Positions 44,101-53,001 of a stretch of 64,000 bases of DNA are shown here, piece after piece. A model generated the notes under the pieces. It made no database searches, was not told where the DNA came from, and saw only the letters and a program-made list of their open reading frames with translations. The DNA is taken from NCBI RefSeq assembly GCF_003248355.1, contig NZ_QKWY01000002.1, forward strand, positions 1,302,001 through 1,366,000, given 5' to 3'. A program made the position numbers and the translations under genes. The DNA comes from Streptomyces sp. AC1-42W. GTDB taxonomy: Bacteria; Actinomycetota; Actinomycetes; Streptomycetales; Streptomycetaceae. The stretch's first letter is position 1. Each line of letters opens with the position of its first letter.

Positions 44101-44781
44101 GTGGACCTCGAGAAGCAGCCCCAGCAGCCCACCGTACCGGCGGACGGCGACGCCATCCGCGCCTCCGACGCGGACCGCGACCGGATCGCGGACATCCTGC
44201 GGGAAGCGCTGGCCGAGGGCCGGCTGACCGCCGACGAGCACGCGGAGCGGATCGACTCCGTCTACCGCGCCAAGACCGTCGGCGAGCTGGAACCGCTCGT
44301 ACGGGACCTGCCGGCGCCGGCCCCGGCGCCCGGTGGCGCGACCGCCTCCCCGTACGCCTACGGCCCCGAGCCGGCGTCCGGCCCCGCCGAGAACCTGGTG
44401 GCGATCTTCAGCAGCTCGACGCGCAAGGGCCGTTGGCGGGTGGGCGCCCGTACCAACGCCTTCTCGCTTTTCGGCAGTGTGGAAATCGATCTGACGGAGG
44501 CTCTTTTCGGCCAGCGTCTGACGGTGATCAACGCGACCTCCGTCTTCGGCAGCGTCGACATCCGGGTGCCCGAGAACATCTCCATGCGCGGCAGCGGAAC
44601 GGGTATTTTCGGCAGTTTCGAAGTCCGCACCCTGGAATCCGCCGACCCCGAGGCGCCGGTGGTCGTCGTCAATGGATACGCGGTGTTCGGCAGCGTCGAG
44701 GCGAAGCCGAAGCGCGGCAAGTTCATCGCCGACCTCCAGGACCGGGTGCGCAAGCACCTCGGTAAGCACCTCGACCACTGA
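44101..44781 (+). CDS. DUF1707 domain-containing protein
   Basis: 226 residues. DUF1707 near the N-terminus (about 17-68: IRASDADRDRIADILREALAEGRLTADEHAERID, split here by its SDADRE-like and LTxxEhxER motifs) is followed by a Pro-rich linker. A beta-rich DUF2154/LiaF-like domain follows, with three FGS-type repeats (FSLFGSVEIDL, SVFGSVDIRV, GIFGSFEVR, AVFGSVEAK). DUF1707 proteins are often anchored or act as regulators in actinobacteria; this one has no membrane segment. GTG 44101 gives the VDLEKQPQQP start, probably leaderless. Confidence 0.87.
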   Translation: MDLEKQPQQPTVPADGDAIRASDADRDRIADILREALAEGRLTADEHAERIDSVYRAKTVGELEPLVRDLPAPAPAPGGATASPYAYGPEPASGPAENLVAIFSSSTRKGRWRVGARTNAFSLFGSVEIDLTEALFGQRLTVINATSVFGSVDIRVPENISMRGSGTGIFGSFEVRTLESADPEAPVVVVNGYAVFGSVEAKPKRGKFIADLQDRVRKHLGKHLDH

Positions 44782-44957
44782 CGGCATTCGGCCAGGCGTT
44801 TCGGCGGCTTTCGGCAGCGATTCTTTCCGGCCGAAAAGGGGCTCGACCGCAATTGCGCGGGGCGGACTTGAGTACCACTCAGTGCATAGGCACACGCACA
44901 GCGGGTAGGGACTGCTGCATCGCATCTCGCTCGCGAAGCCGTCGTCAGGAGTGGACC

Positions 44958-45329
44958 GTGCTGCAACTGCCGCCTCAGCCCCTGCAGGTCGCCGCCGTCC
45001 CACCGCAGCGGGTCCCCGCTCGGGAGGACCAGGCCGGCCCCTGGCACTCGGAGGCGGTGTGCCGCCGGGACGAGGCCGGGCTGTTCTTCGCCCCGTCGAA
45101 GGAGCCGACCGCCGCCCGCCTCTCGCGCGAGGAGTCCGCCAAGCGGGTCTGCGCGCGCTGCCCCGTGATGGTGGAGTGCCGCGAGCACGCCCTGATGCAG
45201 CCCGAGCCGTACGGGGTGTGGGGCGGCCTCACGGCCGCCGAGCGCCGTGTGGCGCTGGCCCGGCGCAGGCGGCGCGATGTGGAACTGAAGGCGTCGGGCG
45301 CCACCGGCCGGATCGCGGCGGCCGGCTGA
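44958..45329 (+). CDS. wblH: WhiB-like [4Fe-4S] transcription factor
   Basis: 123 residues. The four cluster Cys are in SEAVCRRDEAGLFF and RVCARCPVMVECREHAL (C-x29-C-x2-C-x5-C), followed by the GVWGGLTAAERR turn and a basic tail RRRRRD for DNA contact. Wbl proteins bind sigma-factor region 4 and respond to redox or NO. The N-terminal LQLPPQPLQVAAVPPQR extension and the place beside glpX and class I fumarase match S. coelicolor wblH as I remember it. GTG 44958 with CAGGAG upstream. Confidence 0.9.
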   Translation: MLQLPPQPLQVAAVPPQRVPAREDQAGPWHSEAVCRRDEAGLFFAPSKEPTAARLSREESAKRVCARCPVMVECREHALMQPEPYGVWGGLTAAERRVALARRRRRDVELKASGATGRIAAAG

Positions 45330-45360
45330 CCGCCTGCCCCGGCCTGCCCCCCGCACATAC

Positions 45361-45398
45361 GAAGAGGCGCCCCCACCGCACATGGGGGGCGCCTCTTC
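45361..45398. terminator. Bidirectional terminator between wblH and glpX
   Basis: GAAGAGGCGCCCCC pairs with GGGGGCGCCTCTTC around a loop of about 10 nt, between the two convergent stop codons. Confidence 0.85.
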
Positions 45399-45440
45399 GG
45401 GCGGACGCGCGACCGCGGACCGGGGGACGGGCCCCGGCCG

Positions 45441-46472
45441 CTACTTCGCGCGGTCGAAGTCGATGGCGCTGTAGGCGCGCAGCTTCGACAGCCGGTGGGT
45501 GGAACTGATGGTCCGGATGGTGCCGGACTTGGATCGCATCACGATGGACTCGGTGGTCGCCGTCTCCGAGCGGTAGCGCACGCCGCGCATCAGCTCGCCA
45601 TCCGTGATCCCGGTCGCCACGAAGAACACGTTGTCCCCGCCGACCAGGTCGTCCGTGGACAGCACCCGGTCCAGGTCGTGCCCGGCGTCCAGGGCGCGCC
45701 GGCGCTCCGCCTCGTCCTTCGGCCACAGCTTGCCCTGGATCACACCGCCGAGGCACTTTATGGCGCAGGCCGAGATGATGCCCTCCGGCGTGCCGCCGAC
45801 GCCCATCAGCAGGTCCACGCCGGTGCCCTCGCGGGCGGCCATGATCGACCCGGCCACGTCGCCGTCGGAGATGAACTTGATCCGGGCGCCGGTCTCCCGG
45901 ATCTCCTTGACGATGCCCTCGTGGCGGGGACGGTCCAGGACGACGACCGTGACGTCCTCGGGCGTGGAGTTCTTCGCCCTCGCGACCCGGCGGATGTTCG
46001 CCGACACGGGGGCGTTGATGTCCACGAAGTCGGCCGCCTCGGGGCCGGTGACCAGCTTGTCCATGTAGAAGACGGCGGACGGGTCGAACATCGCGCCCCG
46101 GTCGGCGGCGGCCAGGACGGCGATCGCGTTCGGCATGCCCTTGGCGTTCAGCGTCGTGCCGTCGATCGGGTCCACGGCGATGTCCACCTCGGCCCCGGTG
46201 CCGTCGCCCACGTGCTCGCCGTTGAACAGCATGGGCGCCTCGTCCTTCTCGCCCTCACCGATGACGACGACGCCGTTCATGGAGACGGTGGAGACGAGGG
46301 TCCGCATGGCGTTCACCGCGGCGCCGTCGGCCCCGATCTTGTCCCCGCGGCCGACCCAGCGCCCGGCGGCCATGGCGGCGGCCTCGGTGACCCGGACCAG
46401 CTCCAGCGCGAGGTTGCGGTCGGGGGCCTCCGGGGAGACCTCCAGTGGGGACGGCAGATGATGCTCGGACAT
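45441..46472 (-). CDS. glpX: Class II fructose-1,6-bisphosphatase
   Basis: 343 residues. It removes the 1-phosphate of fructose 1,6-bisphosphate for gluconeogenesis. GlpX-type motifs seen: GRGDKIGADGAAVNAMR, VIGEGEKDEAPML, VDIAVDPIDGTTLNAKG (metal-binding DPIDGT) and LMGVGGTPEGIISACAIKCLGG. ATG 46472. Its divergent neighbour is a DUF4245 gene, an order also found in mycobacteria (Rv1099c/Rv1100), where GlpX is the sole FBPase. Confidence 0.95.
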   Translation of the reverse strand: MSEHHLPSPLEVSPEAPDRNLALELVRVTEAAAMAAGRWVGRGDKIGADGAAVNAMRTLVSTVSMNGVVVIGEGEKDEAPMLFNGEHVGDGTGAEVDIAVDPIDGTTLNAKGMPNAIAVLAAADRGAMFDPSAVFYMDKLVTGPEAADFVDINAPVSANIRRVARAKNSTPEDVTVVVLDRPRHEGIVKEIRETGARIKFISDGDVAGSIMAAREGTGVDLLMGVGGTPEGIISACAIKCLGGVIQGKLWPKDEAERRRALDAGHDLDRVLSTDDLVGGDNVFFVATGITDGELMRGVRYRSETATTESIVMRSKSGTIRTISSTHRLSKLRAYSAIDFDRAK

Positions 46473-46615
46473 CGGAGCGCACCTTTCTGTACGGCGACGA
46501 CCGGATGAGGGTGATCTGACTCTATCGCCAGGCCGATAAAATGAGCAGACCGGGTCACGTTTGAGCGGGGTGGCCCCCGATTCGGCCGCGCGGGGGCTGA
46601 TGCGACGATGGACCC

Positions 46616-47134
46616 GTGGCAAGCAAGCGAGGCAAGCAGACCGTCCGGGACATGATCCTGTCGTTGTTGGCGATCGCCGCCGTGTCGGGTGTCGTCTACA
46701 TCTTCATTCCGCACGACGACTCCGGCGACCCGGTCAAGGCGGTCGACTACCGCGTCGAACTCGCGACGGCGCGGCGCGCCGCGCCGTACCCGGTGGCGGC
46801 CCCCAGCGGCCTGCCCGAGGGCTGGAAGCCCACGTCGGTGACGTACGACGGGCCCGGGGGCAACAGCTGGCACCTGGGCTTCCTCGACCCGGACGGCAGG
46901 TACGTCGCGGTCGAGCAGTCCACCTCCCCGGCCAGGGCCTATGTCAGCCGGGTGAGCCAGAAGGCCGAGGACACCGGGCGCACGCAGGAGGTCGCGGGGA
47001 AGACCTGGCGGCGCTGGGAGGGCCCGAAGTACGACGCGCTGGTGCGCGAGGAGGACGGCGCCACGACCGTGGTGACCGGCTCTGCGCCGCCGGAGCGGCT
47101 GGCGGAGATGGCCGCGGCGCTCAGGACCTCCTGA
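46616..47134 (+). CDS. DUF4245 membrane-anchored protein
   Basis: 172 residues. A short basic N-terminus and one membrane segment (about 13-32: MILSLLAIAAVSGVVYIFI) are followed by an extracytoplasmic DUF4245 domain (YRVELATARRAAPYPVAAPSGLPEGWKPTS at its start, split into the YRVEL and LPEGWKP motifs; VTGSA near the end). Function unknown. GTG 46616. Conserved divergence from glpX across actinobacteria suggests a functional or regulatory link. Confidence 0.87.
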   Translation: MASKRGKQTVRDMILSLLAIAAVSGVVYIFIPHDDSGDPVKAVDYRVELATARRAAPYPVAAPSGLPEGWKPTSVTYDGPGGNSWHLGFLDPDGRYVAVEQSTSPARAYVSRVSQKAEDTGRTQEVAGKTWRRWEGPKYDALVREEDGATTVVTGSAPPERLAEMAAALRTS

Positions 47135-47150
47135 CGCCCGCGCACACATA

Positions 47151-47191
47151 CGGGGAGGCCCCCGGAGCGAACCGCTCCGGGGGCCTCCCCG
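47151..47191. terminator. Bidirectional terminator between DUF4245 and reductase genes
   Basis: A near-perfect 19-bp stem starts CGGGGAGGCCCCCGGAGCG, with a tiny loop, between convergent stops at 47134 and 47219. Confidence 0.85.
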
Positions 47192-47218
47192 CGTGGTGTC
47201 CGTGTCGGCGGACGGGGT

Positions 47219-47809
47219 TCAGACGGTCTGGATGACCTCGTCGTAGGCGAGGCGCGGCAGACGCGGGAACCAGGCGTCCTCGCCCGGCTTGCCGATGTTG
47301 ACGACCATCAGCAGGCTGTGGTCGCCGTCGAGGAACTCCTTCTCGATGCCCGCGGCGTCGAAGCCGGTCATCGGGCCGGCGGCCAGGCCGGCGGCGCGCA
47401 CGCCGATGATGAAGTACGCGGCCTGGAGCGCGGCGTTCAGCGAGGCGGCGGACTCGCGGACCGGGCGCTCCGAGAAGAACATGTCCTTGGCCTGCGGGAA
47501 GTGCGGCAGCAGGCCCGGGAGCTCCTCGTGGAACTCGTTGTCGGCGGCCAGGATCGCGACCAGCGGGGCGGTCGAGGTCTTGGCCTGGTTGCCCTCGGCC
47601 ATGTGCTTGACGAGGCGCCCGCGGGCGTCCTCCGAACGCACCAGCACGACGCGCAGCGGCGACTGGTTGAAGGCGGTCGGGCCGTACTTGACCAGGTCGT
47701 AGATGGCCTGGACCTGCTCGTCGCTCACCGGCTCGTCGGTGAACGTGTTGGCGGTGCGGGCCTCACGGAAGAGGAGGTCCTGGGCGGCGGGGTCAAGAAC
47801 GAGGGACAT
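47219..47809 (-). CDS. Malonic semialdehyde reductase (RutE/HadB-like nitroreductase)
   Basis: 196 residues of the FMN nitroreductase fold. It has the RutE-type signatures ARTANTFTDEPVSDEQVQAIYDLVKYGPTAFNQSPLR (as the RTANTF and GPTAFNQSP motifs), KDMFFSERPVRESAASLNAALQAAYFI and GFDAAGIEKEFL. RutE reduces malonic semialdehyde to 3-hydroxypropionate in pyrimidine breakdown; related enzymes are general NAD(P)H nitroreductases. ATG 47809. Upstream is an AT-rich stretch (47899-47916) that may bind a regulator. Confidence 0.87.
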   Translation of the reverse strand: MSLVLDPAAQDLLFREARTANTFTDEPVSDEQVQAIYDLVKYGPTAFNQSPLRVVLVRSEDARGRLVKHMAEGNQAKTSTAPLVAILAADNEFHEELPGLLPHFPQAKDMFFSERPVRESAASLNAALQAAYFIIGVRAAGLAAGPMTGFDAAGIEKEFLDGDHSLLMVVNIGKPGEDAWFPRLPRLAYDEVIQTV

Positions 47810-47970
47810 CGTGCGAGTTACCTTCCGGACGTACGCGGGGGGATCGGGCCGCGGCCACGGGGGGCCGGGCGACGTCGATCACCGTACGGGGAAAGTGCAT
47901 TAACTTTCAACTAACTGAGGAGTGGGGAGGCTCACGCCGGGTCACCGGAATAAGCCCGACCGGGCTTCGC

Positions 47971-48222
47971 TCAGCCCGCGTCCGGGCCCCGGCCGTCCGC
48001 CTTCGGGCCCGCCAGCGCCGCGTCCAGCCGGGCGCGGGCGCCCTCCAGCCAGTGCCGGCACACCTTCGCCAGCTCCTCGCCCCGCTCCCACAGCGCGAGG
48101 GACTCCTCCAGCGAGGTCCCGCCGGCCTCCAGGCGGCGCACCACCTCGATCAGCTCGTCGCGCGCCTGCTCGTACCCGAGCGTGCTGTCCGCGGCGGCGG
48201 TCGCCGTTGCGTCGTCCGTCAT
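47971..48222 (-). CDS. xseB: Exodeoxyribonuclease VII small subunit
   Basis: 83 residues with the XseB helical hairpin: LGYEQARDELIEVVRRLEAG, SLEESLALWERGEELAKVCRHWLEGARARL. Several XseB chains bind each XseA to form exonuclease VII, which degrades single-stranded DNA to oligonucleotides during repair. It follows xseA on the same strand after 148 bp, a larger gap than usual. Confidence 0.93.
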   Translation of the reverse strand: MTDDATATAAADSTLGYEQARDELIEVVRRLEAGGTSLEESLALWERGEELAKVCRHWLEGARARLDAALAGPKADGRGPDAG

Positions 48223-48370
48223 GTGATCCACCCTATGCATCGGCCTGCGCCGGTCCGTGCCGGCCTGTACGTCGTCCTGACGGGGGTCGGGCCCCTGGGA
48301 GGGGCGCCCCCGGCGAGGGTCCGCCCCCTGGCGGAGGGTCCGCCCCCCTGGCGGAGAGGTCCGCCGGTTC

Positions 48371-49582
48371 CTACTCCGCGACCCGCACCGCGAACTCGCC
48401 CCCCGACACGCGGGCCCGCAGCGGCTCCCCGGCCGCGCCCGCGTCCGCGGGATCGCGGACCACGTGTCCGTCGGCGCGCTGGAGCACCGCGTACCCGCGC
48501 TCCAGGGTCGCGGCGGGCGACAGCGCGAGCACCCGGGCGCGGGTGTGGGCCAGCTCCGAGTCGGCCCGGTCCAGCAGATGGCCCAGGACCCGGCGGGCCC
48601 GGCCCGCCAGCGCGTCGACGTCCGCCTCGCGCTCGTCCACCATCCGCTGCGGATGCTCCATGCACGGCCGCCCCAGCGCATGGGCCAGCCCCCGCTCCTC
48701 CCGGTCGAGCAGCCCCCGTACCGTCCGCAGGGCCCGGTCGCGCAGCTGCCGCACCCGGTCCAGCTCCTCGCCCACGTCCGGCACGACCTTCTTCGCCGCG
48801 TCCGTCGGCGTGGACGCCCGTACGTCCGCGACCAGGTCCAGCAGCGGCGAGTCCGGCTCGTGCCCGATCGCCGAGACCACCGGCGTACGGCAGGCCGACA
48901 CCGTACGGATCAGTTCCTCGTCCGAGAACGGCAGCAGATCCTCGACGCTGCCGCCGCCGCGCGCCACGACGATCACATCGACCTCCGGCATCGCGTCCAG
49001 CTCCCGCACCGCCCCGACCACCTGGTTCACCGCGTGCACCCCCTGCACGGCGGTGTTGCGGACCTCGAAGCGGACGGCGGGCCACCGGCGCCGGGCGTTC
49101 TCCAGCACATCGCGCTCGGCCGCCGACGCCCGGCCGCAGACGAGCCCGATCAGCTGCGGCAGGAAGGGCAGCGGCTTCTTGCGGTCCAGGGCGAACAGCC
49201 CCTCCGCGGCCAGCGACTTCTTCAACTGCTCCAGCCGCACCAGCAGCTCGCCGATGCCGACCGGCCGTATCTCCGTCGCCCGCAGCGACAGCTGACCGCG
49301 CGGCGCGTACCACTCGGGCTTGGCGAGCACGACGACCCGCGCGCCCTCCGACACGACATCGGCGATCCGGTCGAACACCTGCCGGAAACAGGTCACGCTC
49401 ACCGAGATGTCGTGCGACGGGTCGCGCAGCGTCAGGAACACCACACCGGCGCCCGGCCGCCGCGACAGCTGGGTGATCTGGCCCTCGACCCAGACCGAAC
49501 CGAGCCGGTCGATCCAGCCGCCGATCAGCCGCGACACGTCACCGACGGGCAGCGGCGCTTCCGGGGAAGTGTTGAGAGCCAT
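48371..49582 (-). CDS. xseA: Exodeoxyribonuclease VII large subunit
   Basis: 403 residues. An N-terminal OB fold (about 12-110; VWVEGQITQLSRRPGAGVVFLTLRD) is followed by the catalytic domain with GLVCGRASAAERDVL, VIVVARGGGSVEDLLPFSDE and VVSAIGHEPDSPLLDLVADVRASTPTDAA (as the GHE and D-RASTP motifs), then coiled coils. It cuts ssDNA in both directions with XseB. ATG 49582. The order xseB-xseA-...-ispH-ychF matches other actinobacteria. Confidence 0.94.
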   Translation of the reverse strand: MALNTSPEAPLPVGDVSRLIGGWIDRLGSVWVEGQITQLSRRPGAGVVFLTLRDPSHDISVSVTCFRQVFDRIADVVSEGARVVVLAKPEWYAPRGQLSLRATEIRPVGIGELLVRLEQLKKSLAAEGLFALDRKKPLPFLPQLIGLVCGRASAAERDVLENARRRWPAVRFEVRNTAVQGVHAVNQVVGAVRELDAMPEVDVIVVARGGGSVEDLLPFSDEELIRTVSACRTPVVSAIGHEPDSPLLDLVADVRASTPTDAAKKVVPDVGEELDRVRQLRDRALRTVRGLLDREERGLAHALGRPCMEHPQRMVDEREADVDALAGRARRVLGHLLDRADSELAHTRARVLALSPAATLERGYAVLQRADGHVVRDPADAGAAGEPLRARVSGGEFAVRVAE

Positions 49583-49710
49583 GCGAGCGAGCGTAACGGC
49601 CCGCACCGACAACGGACCCGCCCCGCGAGCCCCCGGGACCCACGGCGTCACACCCACGGGACTACGCGCCTACGGGACTACGCGATTACGGGGACTTCGG
49701 GGTCACGCCA

Positions 49711-51081
49711 CTACGGGACGAGGTCCGCCCGCCTCCGCTGCACCAGCAGCACCGCGAGCCCCACCACCAGCCAGCACGCGCCCACCACCTGCGAGCTCCC
49801 CGTCGCCTCCACGATCACCGCGATCAGCACCCCGGCACCGACCACCGGCACCAGCAGATGCCGCCACCAGCTCGGCGGCCCCTCCCCGCGCCGCACCACG
49901 AACCACCCCACCACCGACGCGTGCAGCAGCACGAACGCCGTCAGCGCCCCGATGTCCACGACCGACACCAGATGGTCCAGCCCGTCGTCGCGCCGGGCCG
50001 CCCACACCGCCGCCACCAGCGTCACGACGGCGGCGACCACGATCGCCACCCTCGGCACCCCGGACCGGGCGTCCACCCGCGCCAGCACCCCGGGCAGCCG
50101 CCGCTCACGAGCCATCGCGAACACCAGCCGCCCGGCCGCCGCCTGCCCCGCCAGCGCCGCGAACGCCGCCCCCACCGCCTTGCTGACCGCCACCAGATCG
50201 TGCAGCCAGGTCCCCACGGCCGCGTCCACCGTGTCGTAGAACGCCGCGCCCTGCGCCCCCGGATCGGCGGCCAGCTCCGCCGAGCTCATCGGCTCCAGCA
50301 GGGCGGCGAGATACGCCTGCACCACGAACAGCGTGCCCGCCAGCACCAGACAGAACAGCACCGCCCGCGCCACCTGCGCCGAGCCGCCCGTCACCTCCTC
50401 GGCGAACGAGGCGATGGCGTCGAAGCCGAGATACGAGAGCACCGCCACGGACACCGCGCCCAGCACGGCCGACGCGGAGAACCCCGAGTCCCCGGTCAGC
50501 GGCGTCAGCCAGCCCCGCTGCGCCCCGTCCCGTACGAGCACCACCGCGGCGGACACCACGAACACCAGCAGCACCACGATCTCCATCGCGAGCACCGCGA
50601 AACCCACCCGCGCGGCCGCACGCACCCCCCACAGGTTGAGCGCGGTCGTCAGGACCACCGCGAGCGCCGTCCATACCCACCGCGAGACCCCGGGAACCAG
50701 CGAGTTCATCGCGATCCCCGAGAAGAGGTACGCCACCGCCGGGATCAGCAGATAGTCCAGCATCGCCATCCACCCGGCGACGAAACCCGGCCCCTCGCCC
50801 AGCCCCTTGCGGGCGTACGCGAACACCGAACCGGCCATCGGGGCGACCCGCACCATCTGCGCGTAGCTGAACGCGGTGAACGCCATCACGACCGTCGCCG
50901 CCACGTACACCAGGGCGACCGCCCCGTCCGACTTCGCGTCCAGCGTCCCGAAGACCCCGACCGGGGCCATGGGGGCGATGAACAGCAGCCCGTAGACCAC
51001 CAGGTCCCGGAACCCGAGGGTCCGCCGCAGCCGGGCGCGTTCGGTGGAACCGCCGCCCGAATCCGTACCGCCGCCGGCCAT
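49711..51081 (-). CDS. APC family amino acid permease
   Basis: 456 residues with about 12 membrane segments. The APC signature in helix 1 is VVYGLLFIAPMAPVGVFG, and helix 6 has LSYLGFDAIASFAEEVTGGS. It is related to putrescine/amino-acid permeases of the amino acid-polyamine-organocation family; the substrate is not predictable. ATG 51081, divergent from ispH with 102 bp between. Confidence 0.87.
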   Translation of the reverse strand: MAGGGTDSGGGSTERARLRRTLGFRDLVVYGLLFIAPMAPVGVFGTLDAKSDGAVALVYVAATVVMAFTAFSYAQMVRVAPMAGSVFAYARKGLGEGPGFVAGWMAMLDYLLIPAVAYLFSGIAMNSLVPGVSRWVWTALAVVLTTALNLWGVRAAARVGFAVLAMEIVVLLVFVVSAAVVLVRDGAQRGWLTPLTGDSGFSASAVLGAVSVAVLSYLGFDAIASFAEEVTGGSAQVARAVLFCLVLAGTLFVVQAYLAALLEPMSSAELAADPGAQGAAFYDTVDAAVGTWLHDLVAVSKAVGAAFAALAGQAAAGRLVFAMARERRLPGVLARVDARSGVPRVAIVVAAVVTLVAAVWAARRDDGLDHLVSVVDIGALTAFVLLHASVVGWFVVRRGEGPPSWWRHLLVPVVGAGVLIAVIVEATGSSQVVGACWLVVGLAVLLVQRRRADLVP

Positions 51082-51170
51082 GAGCCCTCCGTGATTGGCG
51101 TCGGGTCCAGTCTCGCGACCCCGGACGCCGGGCGCCTGTTCGGTACGGCCTTACGGACTTTCCCGGCCGT

Positions 51171-51176
51171 TACGAT
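51171..51176 (+). promoter_or_regulatory. -10 box close to the ispH start
   Basis: TACGAT lies 7 nt before ATG 51184, so the transcript could start on or next to the start codon (leaderless). No good -35 was seen. Confidence 0.4.
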
Positions 51177-51183
51177 GGGGCGC

Positions 51184-52185
51184 ATGACTGCTACGACTCC
51201 CCGACGCGTCCTCCTCGCCGCTCCCCGTGGCTACTGCGCGGGCGTGGACCGTGCCGTGATCGCCGTGGAGAAGGCCCTGGAGCAGTACGGCTCCCCGGTC
51301 TACGTGCGCCACGAGATCGTCCACAACAAGTACGTCGTACAGACCCTGGAGAAGAAGGGCGCGATCTTCGTCGAGGAGACGGCGGAGGTCCCCGAGGGAT
51401 CGATCGTCATGTTCTCGGCGCACGGCGTCGCCCCCACCGTGCACCAGGAGGCGGCGGAGCGGAAGCTCGCCACGATCGACGCCACCTGCCCGCTGGTCAC
51501 CAAGGTCCACAAGGAGGCCGTGCGCTTCGCGCAGGAGGACTTCGACATCCTCCTCATCGGCCACGAGGGCCACGAGGAGGTCATCGGAACCTCCGGCGAG
51601 GCCCCCGACCACATCACCCTGGTCGACGGCCCCGAGGACGTCGCGAACGTCGAGGTCCGCGACCCGTCGAAGGTCGTCTGGCTCTCCCAGACCACCCTCT
51701 CGGTCGACGAGACGATGGAGACGGTCGGCGCCCTCAAGGAGAAGTTCCCGCTGCTGATCTCGCCGCCCAGCGACGACATCTGCTACGCCACGCAGAACCG
51801 CCAGACCGCGGTGAAGCAGATGGGCGCCGACGCGGACCTGGTCATCGTCGTCGGCTCGAAGAACTCCTCGAACTCGGTCCGTCTGGTCGAGGTCGCCCTC
51901 GGCGCGGGCGCCGGCGCCTCCCACCTGGTGGACGGCGCCGACGAGATCGACGAGGCATGGCTCGACGGCGTCTCCACGGTCGGCGTCACCTCCGGCGCCT
52001 CCGTGCCCGAGGTCCTGGTGGACGGCGTGCTGGCCTGGCTGGCCGCGCGGGGTTTCGAGGACGTCGAGATCGTGAAGGCGGCCGAGGAGTCGATCGTCTT
52101 CTCGCTGCCCAAGGAGCTGCGCCGCGACCTGCGCGCGGAGGCGGCGGCCCTCAACGGCGGCGGGTCCCCCGAGGGCGTCGCGTAG
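51184..52185 (+). CDS. ispH: 4-hydroxy-3-methylbut-2-enyl diphosphate reductase
   Basis: 333 residues. It is the last enzyme of the MEP pathway, producing IPP and DMAPP. The three iron-sulfur ligands are in PRGYCAGVDRAV, DATCPLVTKVH and DDICYATQNRQ. HGVAP, the catalytic Glu region GTSGEAPDH and SKNSSNSVRLVE are also present. The product feeds the isoprenyl transferase at 9943. ATG 51184 (MTATTPRRVLLAAPRG) is preferred; ATG 51175 overlaps the apparent -10 box. Confidence 0.95.
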   Translation: MTATTPRRVLLAAPRGYCAGVDRAVIAVEKALEQYGSPVYVRHEIVHNKYVVQTLEKKGAIFVEETAEVPEGSIVMFSAHGVAPTVHQEAAERKLATIDATCPLVTKVHKEAVRFAQEDFDILLIGHEGHEEVIGTSGEAPDHITLVDGPEDVANVEVRDPSKVVWLSQTTLSVDETMETVGALKEKFPLLISPPSDDICYATQNRQTAVKQMGADADLVIVVGSKNSSNSVRLVEVALGAGAGASHLVDGADEIDEAWLDGVSTVGVTSGASVPEVLVDGVLAWLAARGFEDVEIVKAAEESIVFSLPKELRRDLRAEAAALNGGGSPEGVA

Positions 52186-52212
52186 GGGCGCGGCGGGCCC
52201 GCTGCCCGTACC

Positions 52213-52974
52213 GTGGATCACATGGAGATCTTCGGTGTGGACATCGGCGGGTCCGGGATCAAGGGTGCTCCCGTGGACCTGGACCGCGGAGACCTGGCGC
52301 GGGAGCGCCGCAAGGAACTGACACCGCACCCGGCCACCCCTGACGACGTGGCCGGGTGCGTGGCCGAGGTGGTCGGCCACTTCGACTGGAAGGGCCCGGT
52401 CGGGATCACCTTCCCGGGCGTCGTCACGGGCGGCCTGACCCGTACCGCGGCCAACGTGGACAAGGGCTGGATCGACCTGGACGCCCGCACCCTGCTCGGC
52501 GACCGGCTGGGCCTCCCCGTCACCGTGCTCAACGACGCCGACGCGGCGGGCATCGCCGAGATGACGTTCGGCGCCGGCCGGGGCCGCAAGGGCACGGTGA
52601 TCGTGCTGACCTTCGGTACGGGGATCGGGAGCGCGGTCTTCACCGACGGCAACCTCGTCCCCAACACGGAACTGGGCCACGTGGAGCTCCACGGCCACGA
52701 CGCGGAGAAGCACGCCTCCACGAGGGCCAAGGAGGACGAGGACCTGAGCTGGCACCACTGGTCGCGCCGCGTACAGAAGTACCTGGCGCACGTGGAGATG
52801 CTGTTCTCGCCCGAACTGTTCATCATCGGTGGCGGAATCAGCCGCAAGGCGGACAAGTTCCTGCCTCTGATCGAACACATCCGGGCGGAAATGGTCCCGG
52901 CGGAGTTGCAGAACAACGCGGGAATCGTGGGCGCGGCGATGGCGGCCAAGGCCGCCGGGGACGCTCCGGGCTGA
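52213..52974 (+). CDS. ppgK: Polyphosphate glucokinase
   Basis: 253 residues of the ROK family. The phosphate-binding motif is VDIGGSGIKGAPVDL, the glucose site GPVGITFPGVVTGG and DADAAGIAEMTFG, the second phosphate motif VLTFGTGIGSAVF, with the C-terminal FIIGGGISRKADKF. It phosphorylates glucose from polyphosphate or ATP and provides the main glycolytic entry in Streptomyces that lack a glucose PTS. It starts 27 bp after ispH on the same strand, so co-transcription is likely. Confidence 0.93.
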   Translation: MDHMEIFGVDIGGSGIKGAPVDLDRGDLARERRKELTPHPATPDDVAGCVAEVVGHFDWKGPVGITFPGVVTGGLTRTAANVDKGWIDLDARTLLGDRLGLPVTVLNDADAAGIAEMTFGAGRGRKGTVIVLTFGTGIGSAVFTDGNLVPNTELGHVELHGHDAEKHASTRAKEDEDLSWHHWSRRVQKYLAHVEMLFSPELFIIGGGISRKADKFLPLIEHIRAEMVPAELQNNAGIVGAAMAAKAAGDAPG

Positions 52975-53001
52975 GTGACGCGGCGCGGGGGCTCCAGGGG
53001 C

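Noticed and set aside
49858..51183. N-terminal extension of ispH across the APC permease gene
   Set aside because: The region is antisense to a clear 12-helix permease, and ispH homologs begin at MTATTPRR-like sequence.
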